From NCBI GenBank assembly GCA_012800215.1, contig JAAZJT010000102.1, positions 1 to 15,328 on the forward strand: a DNA stretch of 15,328 nt, written 5' to 3'. Under the pieces are notes generated by a model. It was not told the DNA's origin and made no database searches. It was given only the letters and a program-made list of their open reading frames with translations. The translations under genes and the position numbers were made by a program. Origin of the DNA: Bacillota bacterium (GTDB lineage Bacteria > Bacillota > Dethiobacteria > Dethiobacterales > Dethiobacteraceae). This document shows positions 6,989-14,360 of this stretch, one piece after another (position 1 is the stretch's first letter; the number at the start of each line of letters is the position of its first letter).

Positions 6989-9007
6989 CTAAAACAGTAC
7001 GTCAATGAGGGGAACTATACGCAAAAAAAGTGGTGCAAATACCAGTGCAACAATACTCATTAATTTAATAAGAATATTAAGTGATGGACCGGAAGTATCT
7101 TTAAAAGGATCCCCCACAGTGTCACCCACCACAGCGGCTTTATGAGGCTCAGAACCTTTACCGCCATGGGCACCACCTTCGATATACTTCTTAGCATTAT
7201 CCCAGGCACCGCCGGCATTGGCCATGAAGATTGCCAGCAATACACCTGTTAACAACGAACCGGCCAGCAGGCCGCCCAGCGCTTCTTTGCCCAGTACCAC
7301 ACCGGTAAGAATGGGTACAACTACAGCCAGTAATCCGGGAACTACCATCTGCCGCAGGGCAGCACCTGTAGAGATATCTACACAGCGGGCATAATCAGGT
7401 TTAGCCTTACCCTCCATAATGCCAGGGATTTCGCGGAACTGACGCCGTACTTCTTCAATCATATCAAAAGCGGCCCGGCCAACTGCTTCCATCGTTAAAG
7501 CAGAAAAATAGAAAGGCAGCATGCCGCCAATTAAAAGACCTACAATCACCCTGGCATCTTTAACATCAATGGCAGCAACACCGGCCGCTGATGAATATGC
7601 AGAGAAAAGCGCCAAGGCTGTCAGTGCGGCGGAACCAATGGCAAAGCCTTTACCAACAGCAGCAGTAGTATTGCCAATGGAATCTAGTTGGTCAGTAATA
7701 TCGCGAACAGACTTATCCAAGCCGGACATTTCGGCAATACCACCGGCATTATCAGCAATAGGTCCATAGGCATCTACTGCAATCGTCATACCTGCCGTTG
7801 CCAGCATTCCCACTGCGGAAATGGCAATGCCATAAAGACCAGCAGTTTGCTGTGCAACCAAAATTGCCACTGAAATTACTAACAAAGGAAATAAAGTTGA
7901 GCGCATCCCTACCGCAAGACCAGAAATAATATTGGTAGCAGGACCAGTTTCCGAACTATCGGCAATATTGCGTACAGGTTTATAATTATCAGAAGTATAG
8001 TACTCTGTGATGCGACCAATAATGAATCCGGAAATCAACCCGGAAATTACTGCCCAAAAAGGTCCAATGCCACCGAACTCAGCGCGGTAATTAGAAATTA
8101 GAAAGTAGGAAGCAACAATTACAATAATACCGCTGACTAATGTTCCACGTTCCAAAGCACTAGACAACTTATCGCCTTCTTTGGCTTTAACAAAAAAAGT
8201 TCCAATTACGGCAGAAATTACGCCTGTTGCAGCAACCATTAACGGCAGCAGTACAGCTGGAGCCAAGCTTTCTACACCGCTATTATTAAATGAAACTATG
8301 CCAATGGTCATAGCGGCAATCAGAGACCCAACATAAGATTCAAAAAGATCAGCACCCATACCGGCAACATCCCCTACATTATCGCCAACATTGTCGGCAA
8401 TAACAGCAGGATTCCGAGGGTCATCTTCTGGAATGCCGGCTTCAACCTTGCCTACTAAGTCTGCCCCCACATCGGCAGCTTTAGTATAGATGCCGCCACC
8501 TACACGGGCAAATAAAGCAATGGAACTAGCCCCCAGGGCATAACCGTTAACAATTTCGGGATCCTTAAAAATTATGTAAAGAACCCCTAAGCCTAATACA
8601 CCCAAACCTACTACAGACAGACCCATCACGGCGCCGCCAGAAAAAGCAATGTTTAAAGCACTACCCATGCCGTACTGCGCAGCATTAGTAGTTCGTACAT
8701 TAGCTTTTGTAGCAATATTCATTCCAATATAACCGGCCATAGCTGATGCCACAGCGCCTACAACAAAGCAAACGGCAGTTTGCCAGTCAATAGCAAAATA
8801 GATTGCCACGAACAAGACTACAATAAAAACAAAAAGAGTGCGGTATTCGCGCGTTAAAAAAGCCATGGCACCCTCATGAATGGCAGTGGCGATTTCTTTC
8901 ATCCTGTCATTGCCGGGATCAGCTTTATTTACCTTACTGGCTAAGTAGAGGGCAAACAACAAACCGGCAAATCCTGCTGCTGCAATTAAATACAAGATGT
9001 TATCCAT
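6989..9007 (-). CDS. hppA: Membrane-bound ion-translocating pyrophosphatase (K+-dependent type)
   Basis: Integral membrane enzyme that couples PPi hydrolysis to Na+ or H+ export. The 672-residue length and about 16 membrane helices fit the family. Signature motifs are GGGIYTKAADVGADLVGK (170-187), DNVGDNVGDVAG (205-216), GNTTAAVGKG (445-454) and the C-terminal block around DTVGDPFKDTSGPSLN. Ala449 and Gly452 replace the Lys and Thr of K+-independent enzymes, so activity should need K+. Glu223 in LFESYVG sits where Na+-pumping members carry their glutamate, which favours Na+, though some H+ pumps share it. The ATG has AAGGAG about 10 nt upstream. It lies between secG and rnr and has its own terminator. 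Recovering energy from biosynthetic PPi fits an energy-limited anaerobe. Confidence 0.96.
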   Translation of the reverse strand: MDNILYLIAAAGFAGLLFALYLASKVNKADPGNDRMKEIATAIHEGAMAFLTREYRTLFVFIVVLFVAIYFAIDWQTAVCFVVGAVASAMAGYIGMNIATKANVRTTNAAQYGMGSALNIAFSGGAVMGLSVVGLGVLGLGVLYIIFKDPEIVNGYALGASSIALFARVGGGIYTKAADVGADLVGKVEAGIPEDDPRNPAVIADNVGDNVGDVAGMGADLFESYVGSLIAAMTIGIVSFNNSGVESLAPAVLLPLMVAATGVISAVIGTFFVKAKEGDKLSSALERGTLVSGIIVIVASYFLISNYRAEFGGIGPFWAVISGLISGFIIGRITEYYTSDNYKPVRNIADSSETGPATNIISGLAVGMRSTLFPLLVISVAILVAQQTAGLYGIAISAVGMLATAGMTIAVDAYGPIADNAGGIAEMSGLDKSVRDITDQLDSIGNTTAAVGKGFAIGSAALTALALFSAYSSAAGVAAIDVKDARVIVGLLIGGMLPFYFSALTMEAVGRAAFDMIEEVRRQFREIPGIMEGKAKPDYARCVDISTGAALRQMVVPGLLAVVVPILTGVVLGKEALGGLLAGSLLTGVLLAIFMANAGGAWDNAKKYIEGGAHGGKGSEPHKAAVVGDTVGDPFKDTSGPSLNILIKLMSIVALVFAPLFLRIVPLIDVLF

Positions 9008-9118
9008 ACTTTGTCTACTCCTTCTTTTTCAATTGTTTGCACATAAATTAACATGAAAGCCTTTTTAACAGCTAACCATGGTCCTGATTATTTCATTAAG
9101 ATAAATTGCTATTTTCGT

Positions 9119-9343
9119 TTAATGAAAGGAGGTAAGAACTATAGCTAAAACCATAAATAAGACAGCAAAAATAACTGTTAATTTAGAAAGCAAATCATCA
9201 ATTCCTTTTTTCTTACCAAAAAAAGATTGTGCACCGCCGGTGATGCCGCCCGATAAACCTGCTGATTTTGATGACTGCAATAAAACGGAAGCTATCATCC
9301 CTAAGCCCGCTATAATGAAGATTACATTTAGTGCTGACTGCAT
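9119..9343 (-). CDS. secG: SecG, preprotein translocase subunit
   Basis: Accessory subunit of the SecYEG export channel. The 74-residue protein has two membrane helices (about 4-22 and 51-72) flanking the conserved loop LSGGITGGAQSFFGKKKG and DDLLSKLT. I chose the ATG at 9343, 7 nt after GGAGG; a TTG one codon earlier is the alternative. It follows eno by 90 nt with no evident terminator, so it may be co-transcribed with the glycolytic operon, an arrangement seen in many Firmicutes. Confidence 0.95.
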   Translation of the reverse strand: MQSALNVIFIIAGLGMIASVLLQSSKSAGLSGGITGGAQSFFGKKKGIDDLLSKLTVIFAVLFMVLAIVLTSFH

Positions 9344-9433
9344 CAAGCCACCTCCTTCTTTAACGCCTAAAACCTTTAGCTATTCTACCATAGTCGCTGT
9401 CAAAAAACAACAAAATCCTGTCTATTAACATTT

Positions 9434-10711
9434 TTAGGCTTTACGAAACGGGTTACCGCTAAAAAGAGCACTTTGCCCTAAAGCTTCTTCAATACGCAGC
9501 AGTTGATTATATTTGGCAACACGATCAACACGTGACGGTGCGCCTGTTTTTATTTGCCCCGCCGCAGTGGCTACAGCTAAATCTGCAATGGTCACATCAT
9601 CCGTTTCTCCTGAGCGGTGGGAAATTACAGCATTATAGCCATGTTTCTGCGCCAGCTGAATACAATCCAAAGTTTCCGTAACTGTACCAATTTGATTTAA
9701 TTTAATTAAAATTGCATTCCCTGTAGCTGAATTGATACCTCGCTGCAGGCGCTCCATATTCGTTACAAATAAATCATCACCCACCAGCTGAACATTTTGC
9801 CCCAGCTTTTGCGTTAATAATTTCCATCCTTCCCAATCCTCTTCAGCCAGGCCGTCTTCGATTGAAATAATGGGATATGCTGAAGTTAACTTTTCATAAT
9901 AGGCAACCATCTCTGCCGCTGTTTTCTTAAGCCCTTCCCCGGCTAAATGATAGAGTCCTTCCTGATACATTTCTGTAGCGGCAACATCCAGTGCCAGTAC
10001 TACGTCCTCTCCAGGCTTATAACCGGCCTTTTCAATGGCGCTCACTATTTTTTCCAGGGCAGCTTCATTAGAGGGCAAGTTTGGTGCAAAACCACCTTCA
10101 TCCCCCACAGCTGTGTTTAAACCATCCTGCTGTAAAACTTTCTTTAAACTATGAAATATTTCTGTTCCCATCCGTAGGGCTTCTGAAAATGTCGGTGCAC
10201 CAACGGGCATAATCATAAATTCCTGGATGTCAACATTATTATCAGCATGTTTGCCGCCATTTAAAATATTCATCATTGGCACAGGCAGCAGTTTAGCATT
10301 AGCACCGCCTAGATAGCGATATAAAGGCAAACCTACCGCAAAAGCAGCAGCTTTAGCTACCGCCATGGAAACGCCAAGAATAGCATTGGCTCCCAGTTTC
10401 CCTTTATTTGCTGTGTTATCAAGATTAATTAATGTCTTGTCAATTAAAGCCTGGTCCAGTGCATCCATTTCCAAAAGCGCCGGGGCTATTATCTTATTAA
10501 CATTGTGTACAGCCTGTAAAACGCCTTTGCCTAAATAACGCTTCTGTTCACCATCCCGTAGCTCCACAGCTTCAAAGGCACCTGTGGAAGCACCGGAAGG
10601 TACAGCTGCACGTCCGAAAGCGCCTCCTGCCAGATAAACATCTACTTCCACAGTGGGATTACCGCGGGAATCTAATATTTCACGAGCATGAATATCTACA
10701 ATACTTGTCAT
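9434..10711 (-). CDS. eno: Enolase (phosphopyruvate hydratase)
   Basis: Interconverts 2-phosphoglycerate and phosphoenolpyruvate in the cytoplasm, needing Mg2+. The product is 425 residues when started at the ATG at 10711. All key residues are visible: catalytic Glu205 in GDEGGFAP, metal ligands Asp242 (ALDVAATE), Glu285 (SIEDGLAEEDW) and Asp312 (GDDLF), Lys337 in the signature LIKLNQIGTVTET, and SHRSGETDD (364-372). The N-terminal SRGNPTVEV and the mobile loop AVPSGASTG are normal. GGAGG sits directly after the gpmI stop codon, 8 nt before the ATG, so the two genes are translationally close. A GTG one codon upstream is possible but worse spaced. Confidence 0.98.
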   Translation of the reverse strand: MTSIVDIHAREILDSRGNPTVEVDVYLAGGAFGRAAVPSGASTGAFEAVELRDGEQKRYLGKGVLQAVHNVNKIIAPALLEMDALDQALIDKTLINLDNTANKGKLGANAILGVSMAVAKAAAFAVGLPLYRYLGGANAKLLPVPMMNILNGGKHADNNVDIQEFMIMPVGAPTFSEALRMGTEIFHSLKKVLQQDGLNTAVGDEGGFAPNLPSNEAALEKIVSAIEKAGYKPGEDVVLALDVAATEMYQEGLYHLAGEGLKKTAAEMVAYYEKLTSAYPIISIEDGLAEEDWEGWKLLTQKLGQNVQLVGDDLFVTNMERLQRGINSATGNAILIKLNQIGTVTETLDCIQLAQKHGYNAVISHRSGETDDVTIADLAVATAAGQIKTGAPSRVDRVAKYNQLLRIEEALGQSALFSGNPFRKA

Positions 10712-10724
10712 CACCTAAACCTCC

Positions 10725-12284
10725 CTATTCTTGCCGCTTCTTTTTTTGCGGCAGCAGTAATGATGAACCTGTCATGACAGGTGGCTGCGGCAGCCCCAAT
10801 ATCTCCAGCATAGTGGGCGCCACATCGGCCAAAATGCCATTTTTCCGTAAACGCCTGCTCTGCTTTGATACTAAAATAAATGGAACAGAGTTGGGCGTAT
10901 GGGCAGTAAAGGGTTGTCGGGTACGACCGGCAGTCATTTGTTCTGCATTGCCATGATCAGCTGTAATAATGGCGGCGCCGTCTACTGCCAGAACAGTTTC
11001 AATTACTTGCTGCAAACAGCTATCAACCGTTTCTACAGCACTTATAGCGGCCGGCAGCACTCCTGTATGCCCCACCATATCAGTATTAGCATAATTAAGA
11101 ATGATTACATCATGCCGTCCTGCTTTTATTTCCTCAATCACCCGTGCCGTTACTTCCGGAGCACTCATCTCAGGCTGCAAATTATATGTTGGGACTTTGG
11201 GCGAAGGAATTAAAATCCTTTCTTCACCGGGAAAAGGTTTTTCTTCACCACCGCTAAAGAAAAAAGTAACATGTGCATATTTTTCGGTTTCTGCGATACG
11301 CAGTTGTCTTAGACCCGCCGCTGCCACTACTTCCCCCAGCGTTTGGCTCAGATGCTCCGGTGGAAAGGCGACACTAGCATTAATAGTTTCATCGTATTGT
11401 GTCAGACAGGTAAAGTAGGGGAAAGGCGGTGCTATCCCCCGGTCGAAACCTGTAAAATCACGGTCTGTAAAAGCTCGTGTAATCTGCCTTGCCCGATCGG
11501 GACGAAAATTAAAGAAAAATACTGAATCCAGCGCACCAATGGTAGCAAGGGGGCGGTCACCTGCCAAAATGACTGTAGGCAGCACAAATTCATCATTTTC
11601 CCCTCTATCATAGGCATTTTCCAGAGCATGCAGTGATGAAGCAGCCATTTCACCTTCACCATAAACCATTGCCCTGTATGCTTTTTCCACTCTCTCCCAC
11701 CGTTTATCACGATCCATGGTATAATAACGCCCACTTACAGTGGCAATGGCACCTATACCAAGTTGAGCAATTTTTTCCTCTAAGGCCGTCAAATATTGCC
11801 GTGCACTGGTGGGTTCCACATCGCGCCCATCCAAAACAGCATGCACAAAAACTTTTTTGATTTGCTCACGCTTAGCCAAATCCATCAGCGCAAACAAATG
11901 CTGCAGATGGCTATGTACGCCCCCGTCAGAAAGCAAGCCCAACAAGTGCAGCGCCGAGTTATTATCCTTAACATGGCGCAGTGACTGCAATACCCTTTCA
12001 TTCTGAAAAAAGGTACCGTCGGCTATAGTTTTACTGATGCGCGTCAAATCCTGGTAGACAATTCGTCCTGCGCCCAAGTTTAAATGGCCTACCTCTGAAT
12101 TCCCCATCTGGCCGGAGGGCAGCCCCACTTCTTCACCGCTAGCCTTGAGGCGTGCCATAGGATAAGTCTTGCACAAGTGATGGTAAAAGGGGGTTTTGGC
12201 CTGGTAGATGGCATTGCCACTGCGTTTACGGCTTAGTCCCCACCCATCAAGTATAATTAGCATTAACGGTTTGGGTCGCTTCAT
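10725..12284 (-). CDS. gpmI: 2,3-bisphosphoglycerate-independent phosphoglycerate mutase
   Basis: Mn2+-dependent enzyme of the alkaline-phosphatase superfamily interconverting 3- and 2-phosphoglycerate through a phosphoserine. The 519-residue length is normal. Asp13 (LDGWG) and nucleophile Ser63 in GQMGNSEVGH lie in the phosphatase domain. The transferase domain carries DGRDVEPTS (152-160) and GRYYTMDRDKRWER (185-198). FNFRPDRARQ (259-268), Lys336, NYANTDMVGH (397-406), TADHGNAEQM (441-450) and His462 complete the active site and metal sites. Its ATG overlaps the tpiA TGA in ATGA, indicating translational coupling. The final codons include a run of seven A (KKKRQE end). Confidence 0.98.
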   Translation of the reverse strand: MKRPKPLMLIILDGWGLSRKRSGNAIYQAKTPFYHHLCKTYPMARLKASGEEVGLPSGQMGNSEVGHLNLGAGRIVYQDLTRISKTIADGTFFQNERVLQSLRHVKDNNSALHLLGLLSDGGVHSHLQHLFALMDLAKREQIKKVFVHAVLDGRDVEPTSARQYLTALEEKIAQLGIGAIATVSGRYYTMDRDKRWERVEKAYRAMVYGEGEMAASSLHALENAYDRGENDEFVLPTVILAGDRPLATIGALDSVFFFNFRPDRARQITRAFTDRDFTGFDRGIAPPFPYFTCLTQYDETINASVAFPPEHLSQTLGEVVAAAGLRQLRIAETEKYAHVTFFFSGGEEKPFPGEERILIPSPKVPTYNLQPEMSAPEVTARVIEEIKAGRHDVIILNYANTDMVGHTGVLPAAISAVETVDSCLQQVIETVLAVDGAAIITADHGNAEQMTAGRTRQPFTAHTPNSVPFILVSKQSRRLRKNGILADVAPTMLEILGLPQPPVMTGSSLLLPQKKKRQE

Positions 12285-13048
12285 GAAACAGCTTCCCCCG
12301 CAACACGATTAATCATGGCAGCAAATTTATCAGCAGCCAGACTGGCTCCGCCTACCAGCGCACCATCAATTTCTGCCTCCTGCATAAACTCCATAATATT
12401 TTCCGGTTTAACACTGCCACCATACTGTATACGTATATCGCGCGCTACTTTTAAACTAAACATCTCTGCTACAGTCTTGCGGATCTGGGCAGCCACTTCA
12501 TTAGCATCTTTCCCGGTGGCTGCCAAGCCGCTGCCAATGGCCCAAACAGGTTCATAAGCAATTATCATGCGACGTACCTGAGAAGGATCTAAGCCTGTAA
12601 GTGCTACATTCACCTGCTCAGATACCACAGCCATGGTTTCACCTGCCTGGCGCTGCTGTAGTGTTTCCCCCACACATAATATGGGTGTTAAATTATGGGC
12701 AAAGGCAGCTTTAATCTTTCGTGCCACCTGCTGATCCGTTTCTCCAAACAAATGGCGCCTTTCGGAATGTCCAATTATAACAAAAGTTACATTTAAATCT
12801 TTTAACAGGAGAGGTGAAACTTCACCCGTATAAGCACCCTCTGTTTCCCAGTACATATTTTGGGCACCGGTAAAAATACCATATTTACTTCCGGCTTCTG
12901 CCACTAACCCCAATAATGGAAAGGGAGGACATATAACCACTTCCAAGTTGCCTTTATTTAATAACCCTGCCAACTCATGCATAAAATCCTGGGCTTCCCC
13001 GGTTGTTTTATGCATTTTCCAGTTGGCAGCAATTATTGGTGTGCGCAT
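12281..13048 (-). CDS. tpiA: Triosephosphate isomerase
   Basis: Interconverts dihydroxyacetone phosphate and glyceraldehyde 3-phosphate. The 255-residue TIM barrel carries Asn9 and Lys11 in AANWKMHK, His94 in IIGHSERR, catalytic Glu166 in AYEPVWAIGSG with the flexible loop 6 following, and the phosphate-binding YGGSVKPEN (209-217). The ATG lies one base after the pgk stop, with AAGGAGG inside the end of pgk. It overlaps gpmI by 4 nt. Nothing unusual in its active site. Confidence 0.98.
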   Translation of the reverse strand: MRTPIIAANWKMHKTTGEAQDFMHELAGLLNKGNLEVVICPPFPLLGLVAEAGSKYGIFTGAQNMYWETEGAYTGEVSPLLLKDLNVTFVIIGHSERRHLFGETDQQVARKIKAAFAHNLTPILCVGETLQQRQAGETMAVVSEQVNVALTGLDPSQVRRMIIAYEPVWAIGSGLAATGKDANEVAAQIRKTVAEMFSLKVARDIRIQYGGSVKPENIMEFMQEAEIDGALVGGASLAADKFAAMINRVAGEAVS

Positions 13049-13049
13049 A

Positions 13050-14243
13050 TCAACCCTCCTTCTTGTCTTCTAATACCGCTATGCCGGGTAGCTCTTTTCC
13101 TTCCCAGAATTCCAAGGTGGCCCCGCCGCCTGTAGAAAGATGGGAAATCTGTGCAGCCACACCTGCCTTTTCCACAGCGGCTACCACATCACCGCCTCCA
13201 ATCAGGGAAAAAGCAGACGATGCTGCCACAGCTTTTGCAATTGCAATGGTGCCCTGAGCAAAGGCATCTACTTCAAATACTCCCAGCGGGCCATTCCAAA
13301 TTACTGTGCCTGCTTTATCAATTAATTCTGCATAACGGGCACATGTCTGCGGCCCAATATCGAGCGCCATTTTGTCGGCAGGAACGGCATCTGCCGCCAC
13401 AGTTTCGGCACTGGCGGTATCTTCAATAGCTGAAGCAACGGTTACATCCTCAGGCAAAAGAAGTTCAACATTTAAATCTGCCGCTTCTCGCATAATCTGT
13501 GCAGCATTATCAACCTGGTCTTCTTCCACAAGAGAAATACCCAGCTGATAACCTTTAGCTTTGAGAAATGTATTGGCCATACCACCGCCCAATAAAATAA
13601 TATCTGCCAGTTTAAGGAAGTTTTTAATCACGCCGATTTTATCAGCCGTCTTACTGCCACCTACAATGGCTAGCACCGGTTTTTTAGCATTATGTAATGT
13701 TTGCGTTAAATTTTCAATTTCTTTTTGCATTAGCATCCCAGCTGCCGCCGGCAGATAATCTGCCACCCCCACATTGGAAGCATGAGCCCGGTGTGCTGTG
13801 CCAAAGGCATCGGAGACAAAAAGATCTGCCAGCTTAGCATACGCTTGTGCAAGCTGCGGATCATTTTTTTCTTCCCCAGGATGGAAACGCACATTTTCTA
13901 AGAGCAACACCTGACCAGGCTGCAATTTTTGCGCCAGTGCTTCTGTTTCGGGGCCTACCACTTCATTGGATTTTAAAACTTCAACTTTTAACAACTCTTG
14001 CAGCTTCTCTGCCACTGCCGTCAACCGCAGCTCCTCTTTGCATTTGCCTTTAGGTCGTCCCAAATGGCTGGCTAAAATCACCGCTGCACCCTGTTCGAGT
14101 AAATAAGTAATGGTGGGTAAGGCAGCCCTGATTTTGGTATCATCTGCCACTGCCCCCTGCTCATTTCTGGGCACATTAAAATCAACACGGGTAAAAACTT
14201 TTTTCCCAGCTACATCAATATCTTTAATGGTTTTGATTGCCAA
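13050..14243 (-). CDS. pgk: Phosphoglycerate kinase
   Basis: Transfers phosphate between 1,3-bisphosphoglycerate and ADP, giving the first substrate-level ATP of lower glycolysis. The 397-residue two-domain protein shows RVDFNVP (19-25), SHLGRPKG (59-66), NVRFHPGEEKND, the DAFGTAHRAHAS substrate loop, GGSKTADKIGV, the nucleotide-site IWNGPLGVFE, and a C-terminal GGGDVVAAV and STGGGATLEFWEG. The start codon is TTG at 14243, supported by GGAGGTG a few bases upstream and by the usual N-terminus; no ATG fits. A REP-like element ends only about 6 bp upstream of that ribosome binding site. Second gene of the operon, but 117 nt away from gap. Confidence 0.97.
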   Translation of the reverse strand: MAIKTIKDIDVAGKKVFTRVDFNVPRNEQGAVADDTKIRAALPTITYLLEQGAAVILASHLGRPKGKCKEELRLTAVAEKLQELLKVEVLKSNEVVGPETEALAQKLQPGQVLLLENVRFHPGEEKNDPQLAQAYAKLADLFVSDAFGTAHRAHASNVGVADYLPAAAGMLMQKEIENLTQTLHNAKKPVLAIVGGSKTADKIGVIKNFLKLADIILLGGGMANTFLKAKGYQLGISLVEEDQVDNAAQIMREAADLNVELLLPEDVTVASAIEDTASAETVAADAVPADKMALDIGPQTCARYAELIDKAGTVIWNGPLGVFEVDAFAQGTIAIAKAVAASSAFSLIGGGDVVAAVEKAGVAAQISHLSTGGGATLEFWEGKELPGIAVLEDKKEG

Positions 14244-14261
14244 ATTAACACCTCCATTTTT

Positions 14262-14300
14262 GTGACAGGGGACGGTTCTCTGTCACACCCTCTGTCACAC
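14262..14300 (+). repeat. REP-like palindromic repeat, copy 2, between gap and pgk
   Basis: The 25-nt core (14262-14286) on the plus strand has arms GTGACAGGGGAC and GTTCTCTGTCAC around one central G, and an extra half-unit TGTCACAC at 14293-14300. Compared with copy 1 (4703-4727, opposite strand), only two adjacent bases in the right arm differ, and both versions keep full pairing with two G-T wobbles. In the gap-pgk transcript (minus strand) the wobbles become A-C mismatches, so the hairpin in that RNA is weaker. Confidence 0.75.
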
Positions 14301-14320
14301 CACCACGTCTTTTACTCAAG

Positions 14321-14354
14321 AAAATTTAGCCGCCCGCCGACAACGACGAGCGGC
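14321..14354 (-). terminator. GC-rich hairpin after gap, possible partial terminator or mRNA-stabilising element
   Basis: Starting 6 nt past the gap stop codon, the minus strand forms an 11-bp uninterrupted stem (arms GCCGCTCGTCG and TCGGCGGGCGGC-type sequence at 14344-14354 and 14329-14339) with a TTGT loop and two G-U wobbles. The plus strand would have two mismatches instead, so the structure is suited to RNA made in the gap direction. The tail TAAATTTTCTT is an imperfect T-tract. I infer attenuation or 3'-end protection giving more gap than pgk message. Confidence 0.6.
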
Positions 14355-14360
14355 AGTATA

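Noticed and set aside
9008..9118. Promoter or terminator between secG and hppA
   Set aside because: No stem with a T-tract and no convincing -35/-10 pair could be found, so no site is annotated.
10732..10753. Run of seven A and a TGCCGC/GCGGCA hairpin at the end of gpmI as a possible frameshift site or terminator
   Set aside because: The loop is 10 nt, the stem 6 bp, the A-run is in the loop, and eno follows at once. Slippage would change only the last few residues.
12770..12810. GHSERR and loop-6 region of TpiA checked for unusual substitutions (loop reads AIGSGLAAT)
   Set aside because: Leu in the loop-6 hinge instead of Lys is, as far as I recall, common in bacterial enzymes; all catalytic residues are intact.
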